Below, one piece after another: positions 7,786 to 17,973 of a DNA stretch of 64,000 bases. This DNA comes from Scatolibacter rhodanostii (GTDB lineage: Bacteria > Bacillota > Clostridia > Oscillospirales > Acutalibacteraceae). Within the stretch, counting starts at the first letter, position 1. Each line of letters starts with the position of its first letter. The notes below the pieces were generated by a model that saw only the letters and a program-made list of their open reading frames with translations, did no database searches and was not told the DNA's origin. The position numbers and the translations under genes were made by a program. Location of the stretch: assembly GCF_900197595.1 (NCBI RefSeq), contig NZ_FZLO01000002.1:310001-374000 (forward strand), in the 5' to 3' direction.

Positions 7786-8154
7786 ATGTGGTGGATTGAC
7801 GTTCTTATCGGCACAGCAACCGGTATCCTTTCGGGATTCGGTATTGGCGGCGGCACATTGCTCATCCTCTGGCTAACTCTATTTGCAGGACTAAATCAAT
7901 TACAGGCGGGAGGTATTAATCTTCTCTACTTTGTTTTTTCTGCTGTCCCTGCTCTTATATCACATGCAAAAAACAAACTCATAGATAAAAAAATCTTAAT
8001 TTTCTGCATTATTGGCGGTATCCCCTCCTGTATCATTGCCTCTCTAATTGCTTCTCAATTAGATGTCACTTGGCTGAGAAAAGGTTTTGGCGTTCTCCTT
8101 TTGTTCATTGGGATAAAAGAATTATTTTCTCCCAAACAGGACACAAAAAAATAA
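7786..8154 (+). CDS. TSUP family transporter, half-size subunit 2
   Basis: This encodes 122 residues starting MWWIDVLIGTATGILSGFGIGGGTLLILWLTLFAG, the second TSUP repeat with its own glycine-rich motif and about four membrane segments. The frame is open upstream from 7705, inside the previous gene. I chose 7786 because it lies just after the first gene's stop and places the motif at the N-terminus as in the partner. No strong ribosome binding site is visible, so coupling to the upstream gene is likely. It ends SPKQDTKK in the cytoplasm by charge. Confidence 0.75.
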   Translation: MWWIDVLIGTATGILSGFGIGGGTLLILWLTLFAGLNQLQAGGINLLYFVFSAVPALISHAKNKLIDKKILIFCIIGGIPSCIIASLIASQLDVTWLRKGFGVLLLFIGIKELFSPKQDTKK

Positions 8155-8238
8155 GCCAAACGACAAACTTTCATTGACAATTTTTCCACAAAAGAGTATC
8201 CTGATAATTACGCCATCTTAAAGCAAGGGGAGAATATT

Positions 8239-8808
8239 TTGGGATTTATTGAACTGTTTTTGATTGCTATCGGACTTTCTATGGACGCTTTTGCCGTTGC
8301 TATCTGCAAGGGTTTGACTATGAAAGAAGCCACCGCTAAAAAAGCGATCACCGTTGGCCTTTATTTTGGGATTTTTCAAGCTCTCATGCCGTTAATCGGA
8401 TATTTAGTTGGTATGCAGTTTGAAACGCAAATCAAAAGTATTGACCATTGGATTGCTTTCTTTTTACTTGCCGTTATCGGTGTAAACATGATTATCGGTT
8501 CCTTTAAAAAGGAAGAAGAGAGTTGTGGTTGTGAAAATTTACGGGCAAAAGAAATGCTGCCGCTTGCTCTTGCCACCAGCATCGATGCTTTAGCTGTTGG
8601 TGTTACCCTTGCTTTTCTCAGCACAGATATTGTGCCAGCCGTTAGTTTTATTGGTATCACTACCTTTTCTTTGTCGGTTATCGGCGTCAAGGTTGGTCAT
8701 CTTGTAGGCGCAAAATTTAAGTCAAAAGCAGAATTCTTTGGCGGAGTTGTTTTAGTCATAATAGGCGTCAAAATTCTATTGGAGCATTTGGGAGTGCTAG
8801 CCTTTTAA
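8239..8808 (+). CDS. mntP: Manganese efflux pump MntP
   Basis: A 189-residue protein with six predicted membrane segments. [20 protein letters not shown] at the start and [15 protein letters not shown] in the middle contain the paired (M/I)DA(F/L)A motifs with conserved Asp that define MntP (formerly DUF204). The cytoplasmic loop [16 protein letters not shown] lies between segments 3 and 4. The start is TTG with AAGGGGAG upstream; no nearer ATG exists. Many mntP genes follow a yybP-ykoY manganese riboswitch, but the 84-base gap upstream is too short to hold one. Confidence 0.9.
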   Translation: MGFIELFLIAIGLSMDAFAVAICKGLTMKEATAKKAITVGLYFGIFQALMPLIGYLVGMQFETQIKSIDHWIAFFLLAVIGVNMIIGSFKKEEESCGCENLRAKEMLPLALATSIDALAVGVTLAFLSTDIVPAVSFIGITTFSLSVIGVKVGHLVGAKFKSKAEFFGGVVLVIIGVKILLEHLGVLAF

Positions 8809-8902
8809 TCTAGGCTATCTAGGCAAGAATAGCTTTGCTCACAACAATGACTTGCAACAGTATGATTATAAACTTGTTAAACCATAAAACTTCTACATAA
8901 AT

Positions 8903-8936
8903 AAGGACATCGCCTATAACAAGTGGCGATGTCCTT
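8903..8936. terminator. Bidirectional terminator between mntP and ilvD
   Basis: AAGGACATCGCC (8903-8914) and GGCGATGTCCTT (8925-8936) form a perfect 12-bp stem with a 10-base loop. T-rich bases follow on both strands (ATTTATTCTT on plus, ATTTATGTAG on minus). It serves convergent mntP and ilvD. Confidence 0.85.
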
Positions 8937-8981
8937 ATTTATTCTTCTTAAGGCAACTCTTTCAAATTTGAGTGACAGCTA

Positions 8982-10646
8982 TTAATCTAGCACCGCGCCT
9001 TTATCAGCACTGGTCACCAGCTTGGCATAACGCTTTAACCAACCCTCTGTCACTTTTGGTTGAAATTCAGGTTGAACAGCACGTCTTGCCGCAAATTCTT
9101 CTTCTGAAACTTTTGCATTAAGCTTGTTCTTGAGAATATCAATCTCAATGATATCGCCTTCTTGCAGCAACCCAATTTCGCCACCGACTGCGGCTTCAGG
9201 ACTGGCATGGCCGATAGAGGCACCGCGAGAAGCTCCCGAAAAACGTCCGTCTGTCACAAGTGCAACGTCTTTATCCAAACGCATACCAGCAAGTGCAGAG
9301 GTCGGGTTCAACATTTCACGCATACCAGGTCCACCTTTTGGGCCTTCATAGCGAATGACTACGACATCACCCTTATTGATTTCACCGCCATAAATTGCCG
9401 CAATTGCTTCCGATTCGTCATCATATACTCTTGCCGGACCTGTGTGCACCAACATTTCAGGTGCAACTGCACTCTTTTTGACAACTGCACCTTTTTTGGC
9501 TATGTTGCCCCAAAGCACAGCAATGCCGCCGCTCTCTGAATATGGGTTGTCAATCGGACGCAAAACCTCGGGGTTTTTATTTCTTGCGTTGGCGATATTT
9601 TCGCCTACTGTTTTGCCTGTGGCTGTCATCAGCGTAGTGTCAATTTTGCCTTTTTTAGCAAGTTCTGCCATAACAGCGGGAATACCGCCAGCGGCATCTA
9701 AATCTTCGATATGGTCAGGACCTGCCGGAGCAAGGTGACACAAGTTCGGCACATGGGGGTTCATATTGTTGATATCTTCAAGCGTTAGCTTAACACCTGC
9801 TTCGTTAGCAATTGCCAATAAATGCAGCACACTATTGGTACTACAACCCAAAGCCATATCACAGGCCATCGCATTTTGAATCGCTTTGTCGGTCAGAATA
9901 TCTCGAATGCGAATATTATTTTCGACAAGGTTCATAATCTGCATACCGGCTTTTTTGGCAAGCATAATACGCTGTGCCTTGACAGCCGGAATGGTTCCGT
10001 TGCCGGGCAGTGCAATGCCAAGTGCTTCTGACAAGCAGTTCATACTGTTAGCCGTATACATACCGGCACAAGAACCGCAGCCGGGACAGCAGCCCATTTC
10101 AAATTCTTCAAACTCTGCCTCGTCCATCAAATTTGCTTTATAAGAGCCAACTGCCTCAAACATCTGCGACAAGCTGACTTCTCTTTCACCGACCTTACCG
10201 GCCATCATAGGACCACCGCTGATAACAACGGCAGGCACATTCATTCTTGCTGCTCCCATAATCATGCCCGGTACGATTTTATCACAGTTTGGAATGAGCA
10301 CCAAACCATCAAACCCGTGACTGCGTGTCATAGTTTCAACACTGTCTGCAATCAATTCACGGCTCGGCAGTGAATATTTCATGCCGATATGCCCCATCGC
10401 AATACCGTCACAAACACCGATAGACGGCACCAAAATTGGTGTACCGCCAGCAATGCGAACACCCGCTTTTACGGCTTCGGCAATCTTATCCAAATGGATA
10501 TGCCCCGGCACAACCTCACTATACGCACTGACAACACCAATCAATGGTCTGTCCAGTTCTTCATTTGTATATCCCATTGCATGAAAAAGCGAGCGGTTCG
10601 GCGCGCGCTCCACGCCCTCAGTTACATTTTTACTATTCCATTTCAT
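8982..10646 (-). CDS. ilvD: Dihydroxy-acid dehydratase
   Basis: IlvD dehydrates 2,3-dihydroxy acids to 2-keto acids in isoleucine/valine synthesis and uses an iron-sulfur cluster. The Cys motif [45 protein letters not shown] and [22 protein letters not shown] are diagnostic. Starting at [21 protein letters not shown] gives 554 residues. An ATG four codons upstream directly abuts the AAGGAG site and so is less likely to be used. The gene is downstream of ilvC but separated from it by a terminator hairpin, so it may have its own promoter. Confidence 0.96.
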   Translation of the reverse strand: MKWNSKNVTEGVERAPNRSLFHAMGYTNEELDRPLIGVVSAYSEVVPGHIHLDKIAEAVKAGVRIAGGTPILVPSIGVCDGIAMGHIGMKYSLPSRELIADSVETMTRSHGFDGLVLIPNCDKIVPGMIMGAARMNVPAVVISGGPMMAGKVGEREVSLSQMFEAVGSYKANLMDEAEFEEFEMGCCPGCGSCAGMYTANSMNCLSEALGIALPGNGTIPAVKAQRIMLAKKAGMQIMNLVENNIRIRDILTDKAIQNAMACDMALGCSTNSVLHLLAIANEAGVKLTLEDINNMNPHVPNLCHLAPAGPDHIEDLDAAGGIPAVMAELAKKGKIDTTLMTATGKTVGENIANARNKNPEVLRPIDNPYSESGGIAVLWGNIAKKGAVVKKSAVAPEMLVHTGPARVYDDESEAIAAIYGGEINKGDVVVIRYEGPKGGPGMREMLNPTSALAGMRLDKDVALVTDGRFSGASRGASIGHASPEAAVGGEIGLLQEGDIIEIDILKNKLNAKVSEEEFAARRAVQPEFQPKVTEGWLKRYAKLVTSADKGAVLD

Positions 10647-10816
10647 AGCAGGATTCATCTCCTTTTTGTTCTTGTCAGCAATTTCAAATACCGTGGTTGA
10701 GCCGACAACGATTAGGATTTTTAGTTTTTATCTCGTAGGCTTACTCTTAATGAGTGCTAACCCTTTTTTATTCTAGCAAAGAAATGCTACTTTTTCATTC
10801 CTCTTTAGAATAAGAA

Positions 10817-10850
10817 AAGAACAGAACCGCAAAAGCGGCACTGTTCTCTT
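10817..10850 (-). terminator. Terminator between ilvC and ilvD
   Basis: AGAACAG and CTGTTCT enclose an inner CCGC/GCGG stem. On the minus strand the hairpin is followed by TTCTTTTCTTATTC. It sits right after the ilvC stop and before ilvD, splitting the ilv genes into two transcription units or lowering ilvD expression. Confidence 0.75.
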
Positions 10851-10878
10851 TTACCGCCTGAATTTTTCAGCCGTTCTC

Positions 10879-11883
<1,005 letters not shown>

Positions 11884-11964
11884 TTAGTACCCCTTTCTAA
11901 TTTAAAACGTCTTTTTTCTGTATGTAAATCAGGGAGATTCCCCCTAATTTAGTCTATTTTATTT

Positions 11965-12468
11965 TTAGATCTTTTCGAGCACCCGACTGCCTCTTGCCAT
12001 GGTTGTAACACCGGTTCGGCACATCTCAATCACTTCATACTCATTGATAACGGTTAAGAACGCATCAATTTTAGAAGGCTTTCCGGTCAACTCCACCACC
12101 ATGCTATCCACAGAGAGGTCTACTACATTGGCTTTGAAAATATCCGATACGCTGGTAACGACATTGCGCATCTTTTCTCCTGCCTTAATCTTCACCAAGA
12201 GCAACTCACGCTGAATACTGTCATCGGGATCCATGGCTTCTACGCACTGCACTTCAATCAATTTGCCTGTCTGACTCAAAATTTGATGCAGTGTATTTTT
12301 ATCCCCTGTTGTTGTAATGGTAATGCGAGAAATTTTCTCATCGTTGGTTGCCGAAACAGTCAGCGAATCGATATTGAAGCCTTTTCGGGCAAACAAGCTT
12401 GAAACTCTCGCCAATACGCCTGAATGGTTATCTACAAGCATAGACACCACTTGTCGGTTTTGATCCAT
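11965..12468 (-). CDS. ilvN: Acetolactate synthase small (regulatory) subunit
   Basis: The chosen start MDQNRQVVSMLVDNHSGVLARVSSLFARKGFNIDSLTVS gives 167 residues, the normal size. The frame extends 18 codons upstream into the ilvB end, but AAGGAGG lies 8 bases before this ATG. An ACT domain occupies the first 80 residues and binds valine in feedback inhibition; the C-terminal ALS_ss_C region (VVELTGKPSKIDAFLTVI) follows. It partners with IlvB, 19 bases upstream. Confidence 0.95.
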   Translation of the reverse strand: MDQNRQVVSMLVDNHSGVLARVSSLFARKGFNIDSLTVSATNDEKISRITITTTGDKNTLHQILSQTGKLIEVQCVEAMDPDDSIQRELLLVKIKAGEKMRNVVTSVSDIFKANVVDLSVDSMVVELTGKPSKIDAFLTVINEYEVIEMCRTGVTTMARGSRVLEKI

Positions 12469-12487
12469 TGTTTTTCCTCCTTTCTGC

Positions 12488-14149
12488 TTATCCCATGATA
12501 ATGTTTTCGACTGTGCCGCCATTTGGAATCATCGGCAGCACCTGTTCATCTCTACCAATCGGGCATTCAATCCAAACTGGGCCGTCAACCTCCAGTGCCT
12601 CTTGCAGAACCTTCTTGAATTCTGCAATGGTCTCGGCACGATAACCCTTTGCGCCAAAACCCTCTGCTGTCTTAACATAGTCAGTTGCACGAGAAAGTGT
12701 GGTGTTTGAATATCTGTCATCATAAAAACTGTGCTGCCACTGACGAACCATACCAAGCACATCATTGTTAATAACAACTGTTACAACAGGAATTTTATAG
12801 CTGACAGCCGTTGCTACTTCATTCATATTCATATGGAAAGAACCGTCACCTGTGATATGAACCACTTTACGCTGGGGCTGTGCTACCTTTGCGCCAATGG
12901 CTGCGCCATATCCGAATCCCATGGTTCCCAAACCGCCGCTTGTCAAAAAGCTTCTCGGTCTGGTACGGCAGCAATATTGCACCGCCCACATTTGATGCTG
13001 TCCCACATCCGTTGCCATAATGCCGTCTTCACCAACTGCCTCGGTAATAGCGCCAATAATTTGGTGAGGTTTCAGCTTAGTTTCGCTGTCAACTTCTTGA
13101 TAATCGGCCTTTTTCCATTCGTCAATCTGGTGAATCCAATTCGGGTGTTTTGTGTCATCTAACATAGGAATCAATTTTTGCAGCACCTGCTTGATATCGC
13201 CAATGACCGAATAATCTACTTTCACGTTCTTATTCACTTCACTGGGGTCGATATCAATCTGCACAAATTTTGCATTTCTGCCGAATTTTCCTGGGTTCAA
13301 TGCCACACGGTCGGAGAAACGAAATCCTACTGCTATAATCAAGTCGGCTTGATCAAGCGCTTTGTTGCCCGAAAATCTGCCATGCATGCCCACCATGCCG
13401 ATATTCAGCGGGTCATTCCAACTCAAAACCCCTGTGCCCATAATCGAATGCACCGCCGGAATGTCCATTTTGTGCACCAATTCATACATTTCAGCATTTG
13501 CTTCGCTGCCTACCACACCGCCGCCAAAGCAAATTAACGGTTGTCTGCTGCTATCAATGTATTCAACCACTTTTTTCAAAGCATCTTTGTTATCAAAAGG
13601 TTTTTTCTTCTCTTCGAATTTCTTACCACTGTGAAATTCGCCCTCATTAATGGTAGCATCTTTTGTAATATCAATTAGCACAGGGCCTTTTCTGCCGCTG
13701 CCGGCAATACGAAATGCTTCTCGCAGTGTCTCTGCTAGATCATTTACATCCTGTACAAAAAAGTTGTGTTTGGTAATCGGCATCGTAATGCCCATGGTAT
13801 ATACTTCTTGAAAGCTATCTTTGCCAATCAGCGAGCTTGCCACGTTACCTGTAATCGCAACCATCGGAATGCTATCCATATAGGCTGTTGCAATGCCGGT
13901 AACAAGGTTTGTCATGCCGGGGCCGCTAGTCGCCAAAACAACTCCGGTTTTCCCCGTTGCTCTTGCGTAGCCATCTGCGGCATGGGCTGCGCCCTGCTCA
14001 TGTGCTGTGATATAATGCTTGATTTTGTCTCGATGATCATACAAAGCGTCGTAAATCGGCAGAACAGCTCCGCCTGGATACCCAAAAATCGTGTCTACGC
14101 CTTGCTCCATCAGAATTTTGCAAATTATTTCTGCACCTGAAACTCTCAT
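12488..14149 (-). CDS. ilvB: Acetolactate synthase large (catalytic) subunit
   Basis: A 553-residue thiamine diphosphate enzyme that condenses pyruvate (or 2-ketobutyrate) to acetohydroxy acids. The N-terminal FGYPGGAVLPIYDAL, the catalytic Glu in HEQGAAHAADGYAR near residue 50, and the ThDP/Mg motif GDGSFHMNMNEVATAVSYKIPV identify it as the biosynthetic anabolic form. AAGGAGG precedes the ATG. It is the first gene after the T-box leader and is followed by ilvN. Confidence 0.97.
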   Translation of the reverse strand: MRVSGAEIICKILMEQGVDTIFGYPGGAVLPIYDALYDHRDKIKHYITAHEQGAAHAADGYARATGKTGVVLATSGPGMTNLVTGIATAYMDSIPMVAITGNVASSLIGKDSFQEVYTMGITMPITKHNFFVQDVNDLAETLREAFRIAGSGRKGPVLIDITKDATINEGEFHSGKKFEEKKKPFDNKDALKKVVEYIDSSRQPLICFGGGVVGSEANAEMYELVHKMDIPAVHSIMGTGVLSWNDPLNIGMVGMHGRFSGNKALDQADLIIAVGFRFSDRVALNPGKFGRNAKFVQIDIDPSEVNKNVKVDYSVIGDIKQVLQKLIPMLDDTKHPNWIHQIDEWKKADYQEVDSETKLKPHQIIGAITEAVGEDGIMATDVGQHQMWAVQYCCRTRPRSFLTSGGLGTMGFGYGAAIGAKVAQPQRKVVHITGDGSFHMNMNEVATAVSYKIPVVTVVINNDVLGMVRQWQHSFYDDRYSNTTLSRATDYVKTAEGFGAKGYRAETIAEFKKVLQEALEVDGPVWIECPIGRDEQVLPMIPNGGTVENIIMG

Positions 14150-14257
14150 AATGCTGCCTCCTTTTCTTCGGAGATTTTTGAAGCAACCACTTCAAAAACA
14201 ACCTAATTTTCATTTTCTTTTGCCAATATGCTATATTTGTTATTTATAATTGATGGT

Positions 14258-14572
14258 AAACAAAAAACCCCTGTCTCTTATAAATTTATATAAGAGACAG
14301 AGGTAAAAACTCTGCGGTACCACTCTTTTTGCTATGGCATTACACCATAACCACTTAGCAATATCTATCTTTCTCTACACCCGGGGTATAAAAGATAATA
14401 TCGGGCACTGTAACATAGTGCCAGTCGACCGCGCCTACACAAACTTTCGTCCTTCAGGCGGCTGCTCCAGGGAGAGACTTCATCATGCGCTGCCGTACTG
14501 CCTCTCACCACCCGGCAGCTCTCTGAAACATTACACGCAGACTACTATTTCCCTTCATCACATTTCGCTTTA
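14258..14572 (-). promoter_or_regulatory. T-box riboswitch upstream of ilvB
   Basis: The minus-strand leader contains the T-box core AGTGGTACCGC (14324-14314), which pairs with an uncharged tRNA acceptor end, preceded by a long stem I region beginning AGTAGT...CAGAGAGC and a 3' GAA-type specifier side (GATGAAGTCTCTCCC, around 14494-14480). A terminator follows. The specifier frame is ambiguous: GTC (Val) directly after GAA, or CTC (Leu) two bases further. Either agrees with branched-chain amino acid control. When the tRNA is uncharged it stabilises the antiterminator and ilvBNC is expressed. Confidence 0.93.
14262..14303 (-). terminator. T-box terminator hairpin
   Basis: In minus-strand sense, CTCTGTCTCTTATA pairs with TATAAGAGACAGGG around an ATTT-rich loop, and TTTTTTG follows. 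This is the terminator arm of the ilvB T-box; the T-box sequence lies just upstream and would form the competing antiterminator. Confidence 0.9.
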
Positions 14573-14586
14573 TTAAATTAAAATTT

Positions 14587-14615
14587 ATTATACATAATTA
14601 AATCTAGTCTGTCAA
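14587..14615 (-). promoter_or_regulatory. Promoter of the ilvBNC transcript
   Basis: On the minus strand a consensus TTGACA (14615-14610) and TATAAT (14592-14587) are exactly 17 bases apart. The start would fall a few bases before the T-box stem I. Upstream, a weak AAAACAG/CTGTTTT hairpin with a T-run near 14621-14645 may terminate transcripts from the pyr genes. Confidence 0.88.
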
Positions 14616-14728
14616 CATCAAAAAACAGATTCCCTGTTTTTACTATAAATTGTCCTTGCCTGTCAAACAATACTTTGTTTTTGTTTGCCTTTTAAAGAAT
14701 CAAGGATAAATAAATTAAAAAAATTGTT

Positions 14729-14920
14729 TTATTTCACTTTTTTAGTTTCTTGCCTAGCACGATTAATTACGGTCATCTCATCTTCCTTTTGAATCACCTT
14801 GAGAGTATCTTGGCGATTCATAACATGCAACATGATGGTAAGACCCAACTGCAAGATTGTGATAATCCCTAAAAACAGTTTTGGCCAGACAGGTTCTTTT
14901 CTTTTAGGATACTTTCTCAT
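14729..14920 (-). CDS. Small membrane protein downstream of pyrI (63 aa)
   Basis: Unrecognised 63-residue protein with a basic N-terminus (RKYPKRKEPVWPK), one hydrophobic segment of about 20 residues (LFLGIITILQLGLTIMLHVM, 15-34) and a charged C-terminal helix. AAGGAGG precedes the ATG. It lies 48 bases after pyrI on the same strand, so it may be the last gene of that operon. The topology by charge is N-terminus inside. No function can be assigned. Confidence 0.65.
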   Translation of the reverse strand: MRKYPKRKEPVWPKLFLGIITILQLGLTIMLHVMNRQDTLKVIQKEDEMTVINRARQETKKVK

Positions 14921-14968
14921 AGCAATGACCTCCTTTTTGAGAAATTTATTTTCTGTTCTGCCACTGCG

Positions 14969-15394
14969 TCATTCTTGGGTCAACTCTTCTTCACAATATT
15001 GGCAGCGATAGCGATGATCTTCCGCACTGCACAAATAAAAAACCTGTTCAATTGAGGCTTCAATACTAGTAATACAACGTGGATTTTTACAAGAAACGAT
15101 ATTGACAAGCTTGTCCGGTAAATCAAGCTTTTTCTTCTCCACAAGCTGGCCATTTTGAATGGTGCAAACAGTGGCTCTGTTATCAATAAATCCCAGCACA
15201 TCTAAATTGACACCTGTGATACTATCTATCTTTATAATGTCCTTTTTTCCGTATTTATTACTTTTTACATTTTTAATAATTGCCACACCAGAATCTAATT
15301 TATCGAGCTCTAGCAGCTCATAAATGCGCATTCCCTTGCCCGCTGTGATATGGTCAATCACAATTCCATTCGTGATACTATCGATATTTAGCAT
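14969..15394 (-). CDS. pyrI: Aspartate carbamoyltransferase regulatory subunit
   Basis: A 141-residue PyrI homologue, which binds nucleotides and assembles with the PyrB catalytic trimers. The N-terminal allosteric domain starts [21 protein letters not shown]. The C-terminal zinc domain has the four-cysteine pattern CKNPRC...CQYC (C-x4-C, C-x2-C), with [14 protein letters not shown] typical. It is slightly shorter than the 153-residue E. coli subunit. Its start overlaps the end of pyrB by 7 bases, and GGAGG lies inside pyrB. Confidence 0.94.
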   Translation of the reverse strand: MLNIDSITNGIVIDHITAGKGMRIYELLELDKLDSGVAIIKNVKSNKYGKKDIIKIDSITGVNLDVLGFIDNRATVCTIQNGQLVEKKKLDLPDKLVNIVSCKNPRCITSIEASIEQVFYLCSAEDHRYRCQYCEEELTQE

Positions 15395-16329
15395 AAAGAA
15401 TCCTCCAAAATCTCGTTTTCGATGCCCAGCAAAGAGAGAATCAGCGCCATGCGTACATAGACACCATTCTGCGCTTGTTTGAAATAGACAGCACGAGGGT
15501 CTTTATCTACTTCTACTGCAATTTCATTTACTCTTGGCAGCGGATGCATTACCATGAGAGAATCTTTTCCCAGTGCCATTTTTTTGTGATCGAGAATGTA
15601 GGAATCTTTCAATCTCACATAATCTTCTTCATTAAAGAAACGTTCTTTCTGCACTCTGGTCATATAGAGAACATCTAGCTCACCGATAACATCTTCCATA
15701 GAAGAAACTTCTCGATAAGGGAATCCTGACGGTTTTACCACTTCTTCAATGATATAGTCAGGAAGTGTTAATTCTTTGGGAGAAATAAATATAAATCGTA
15801 CATTTTGATAGCGTACAAGTGACTGAATTAGCGAATGCACTGTTCTTCCGAATCGCAAATCACCACAAAGGCCAATGGTAATGCCGTCAATCGATCCTCT
15901 GCCTTTTTGAATCGTCAACAGGTCGGTTAATGTTTGCGTGGGGTGTTGATGCCCGCCGTCGCCGGCATTGACAATTGGAACGGAAGCAAACTTGGCTGCC
16001 ACGGCAGGCGCGCCCTCTTTATAGTGCCTCATCGCCACAATATCGGCATAACAAGAAATCATGCGAGCCGTGTCAGCCACGCTTTCCCCTTTAGAAGCCG
16101 AGCTGCTTTGCGCCGATGAAAATCCCAGAACTTGTCCGCCCAAGCGCATCATTGCTGATTCGAAGCTTAGTCTGGTACGTGTGCTGGGTTCATAGAACAG
16201 GGTCGCCAAAATCTTACCGGCACATGTATGAGAATACTTCTCTATATTCTGCGAAATATCCTCTGCTAACTTTATTACCTTATCTGTTTCTTCTTTTGTG
16301 AAATCAAGTGGGTTGATTAAATGCCGCAT
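15388..16329 (-). CDS. pyrB: Aspartate carbamoyltransferase catalytic subunit
   Basis: PyrB joins carbamoyl phosphate and aspartate at the first committed step of pyrimidine synthesis. The start [24 protein letters not shown] gives 313 residues and has GGAGG 4 bases upstream. The frame stays open for 38 codons upstream through the attenuator, so the longer start is rejected as catalytic sequence but may be a leader peptide. [21 protein letters not shown] is the carbamoyl phosphate site, and [17 protein letters not shown] and [10 protein letters not shown] complete the active site. Confidence 0.96.
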   Translation of the reverse strand: MRHLINPLDFTKEETDKVIKLAEDISQNIEKYSHTCAGKILATLFYEPSTRTRLSFESAMMRLGGQVLGFSSAQSSSASKGESVADTARMISCYADIVAMRHYKEGAPAVAAKFASVPIVNAGDGGHQHPTQTLTDLLTIQKGRGSIDGITIGLCGDLRFGRTVHSLIQSLVRYQNVRFIFISPKELTLPDYIIEEVVKPSGFPYREVSSMEDVIGELDVLYMTRVQKERFFNEEDYVRLKDSYILDHKKMALGKDSLMVMHPLPRVNEIAVEVDKDPRAVYFKQAQNGVYVRMALILSLLGIENEILEDSLC

Positions 16330-16356
16330 ATATACCTCCGTTTTCAGAACACTTCG

Positions 16357-16399
16357 TATAAAAGAAACCCTATCGGACATTTTATCTGCCGACAGGGTT
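16357..16399 (-). terminator. pyrBI attenuator terminator
   Basis: In the pyrB direction AACCCTGTCGG (16399-16389) pairs with CCGATAGGGTT (16376-16366), 11 bp with one G-T pair, followed by TCTTTTAT. It lies only about 30 bases before pyrB. Its 5' arm overlaps the 3' arm of an alternative hairpin (16395-16441), so the two structures exclude each other. Confidence 0.85.
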
Positions 16400-16441
16400 T
16401 TCTTTGTTTTCATTTGGATGGACTCATTGAAAAGAAAACCC
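16395..16441 (-). promoter_or_regulatory. Candidate antiterminator in the pyrBI leader
   Basis: GGGTTTTCTTT (16441-16431) and AAAGAAAACCC (16405-16395), in mRNA sense, are perfect 11-base complements across a 25-base loop. Forming this stem consumes the first bases of the terminator arm. The upstream arm is U-rich, as in UTP-sensitive leaders. No PyrR-type binding loop was recognised. Confidence 0.65.
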
Positions 16442-16462
16442 AATTTTGTTTAAGTGTTAAAC

Positions 16463-17200
16463 TCAATCTTCCTCAGGCATCTCCCAGTTGTGCCAGACGT
16501 TTTGGACATCGTCGTTGTCCTCAAGCATATCCAACATTCTCTGCATTTTTTTACTGACTTCTTCATCTTCTATTTTCGTGTAGGTATCCGGCACCATTTC
16601 TACTTCTGCTGAAATAAATGAATACCCTTTGGCCTCTAAATCATCACGAACACCGCTGAAGTCTTCCGGTTCAGTAGTGATTTCAAATACATCCTCATCA
16701 GCGGCAAAATCAGAAGCGCCTGCCTCAAGTGCATCATTCATCAGCTTTTCTTCATCTATGCCATCGCCTTCCACAACGATAACACCTTTTTTAGCAAACA
16801 TAAACGATACACAGCCTGTCGCACCTAAATTACCATTGTTTTTATCAAAAGCATGGCGAACCTCACCCGCTGTTCGGTTTCGGTTGTCTGTCAACGCTTC
16901 TACAATAACAGCCACACCAGAAGGACCATATCCCTCATACGTACATTCTTCATAGCTGTTTGAATCACTGTCACCGGCAGCTTTCTTGATAATTCGCTCA
17001 ATGTTTTCATTGGGAACGTTCGCTGCCTTGGCTTTGGCAATGCAGTCTTTCAAACGAGAGTTTGACGCAGGGTCAGCACTGCCGCCTTCTTTTACCGCTA
17101 CAGCCAATTCACGTCCAATTTTTGTGAATATCTTAGCCTTGGCGCCGTCTGTCTTTTCTTTTTTTCTTTTTATGTTGCTCCATTTCGAATGCCCTGACAT
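16463..17200 (-). CDS. yebC: YebC/PmpR family protein (TACO1-like)
   Basis: A 245-residue protein matching YebC/TACO1 throughout: [40 protein letters not shown], then [63 protein letters not shown]. The family was described as transcription regulators, and recent work links it to translation of proline-rich stretches; which applies here is unknown. AAGGAG precedes the ATG. It lies upstream of pyrB on the same strand, and its stop is 20 bases before the pyrB leader. Confidence 0.94.
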   Translation of the reverse strand: MSGHSKWSNIKRKKEKTDGAKAKIFTKIGRELAVAVKEGGSADPASNSRLKDCIAKAKAANVPNENIERIIKKAAGDSDSNSYEECTYEGYGPSGVAVIVEALTDNRNRTAGEVRHAFDKNNGNLGATGCVSFMFAKKGVIVVEGDGIDEEKLMNDALEAGASDFAADEDVFEITTEPEDFSGVRDDLEAKGYSFISAEVEMVPDTYTKIEDEEVSKKMQRMLDMLEDNDDVQNVWHNWEMPEED

Positions 17201-17238
17201 CGTAAAACTCCTTATATTAAAATATTATAGTAATCATA

Positions 17239-17829
17239 TCACGGTCGCCCCAGTATTTCAAGCGCAAGTTCATGTGCTTTTTTCTGAGCAAACGCCCTGT
17301 CTTCTGCCTTGTTTCGGTCTGTACCGCTCCAAACCGCACAACCACTTAGCTCTGTGTTCATCACGCCAAATGCCATTTCGAGTTGACGAATGGTGACTTC
17401 AATGGCGGTTTCTTGTTCAGAACCCATCGTTAGCAGCAAAACTGCTTTTCGGCTTTTCTTAATCGACTGTTCAATTCCCAGTGAAAATCGAGCTTCAAAA
17501 TAGCGCTGCATTCGATCTAAAACAGCTTTAAACGGTGACGGAAACGAATCAAAATACACGGGAGAAGCTACGACGAATAAATCACTTTGCCGAAACGCTT
17601 TATCAAAATCGTTTAAATCGTCAAACACGCATTGTTCTTTTTTAGCGCAAGCCCGGCAGCCAACACAAGGCTTTGCCCGCATTTCATAGGTGTTCATCTC
17701 GGTAATTTTCCAGTCTTTATCCTGTTCAAAAGGCTGCAAAAAACTGTTTAGAAGTGTACGGGTATTTTGTTGTGAGTTTGGTGAAGCAAACATCACCAGC
17801 AAATTTTTCTTTCTGTTTAGTAATCCCAT
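17239..17829 (-). CDS. Flavodoxin-family NAD(P)H-dependent oxidoreductase
   Basis: A 196-residue flavodoxin-like protein. NLLVMFASPNSQQNTRTLLNSFL (9-31) is the FMN phosphate loop, and VVASPVYFDSFPSPFKAVLDRMQRYF the second flavin loop. CVGCRACAKKEQCVFDDLNDF (55-75) is the cysteine cluster of the iron-sulfur-flavoprotein-like NADPH-dependent FMN reductases; three cysteines in CxxCxxC plus one later could hold a cluster, though many family members do not. The electron acceptor is unknown. It lies just upstream of yebC on the same strand. Confidence 0.85.
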   Translation of the reverse strand: MGLLNRKKNLLVMFASPNSQQNTRTLLNSFLQPFEQDKDWKITEMNTYEMRAKPCVGCRACAKKEQCVFDDLNDFDKAFRQSDLFVVASPVYFDSFPSPFKAVLDRMQRYFEARFSLGIEQSIKKSRKAVLLLTMGSEQETAIEVTIRQLEMAFGVMNTELSGCAVWSGTDRNKAEDRAFAQKKAHELALEILGRP

Positions 17830-17973
17830 TGTTTTTCATTCATCCTTTCCCGCAAACTCAACTGTCTGGGGTAATCTGATATCCGATAAATTCACCACAT
17901 AATTGCTGTAAAAACCCAATGTGACAAGCCCACATTTACCAAGTGCTAAATTTCTAAACACACCTGTTTTATC

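Noticed and set aside
8155-8238. yybP-ykoY manganese riboswitch upstream of mntP
   Set aside because: The gap is only 84 bases and lacks the conserved paired loops of that riboswitch.
10741-10780. TTAGCACTC on the minus strand resembling half of a CIRCE heat-shock operator
   Set aside because: The second arm is degenerate (GAGTAAGCC) and the spacing is about 5 bases, not 9, and the flanking gene is ilvD, not a chaperone.
16357-16443. PyrR binding site in the pyrB leader
   Set aside because: Only AGTCCA is shared with the PyrR consensus loop; the rest of the anti-antiterminator is missing.
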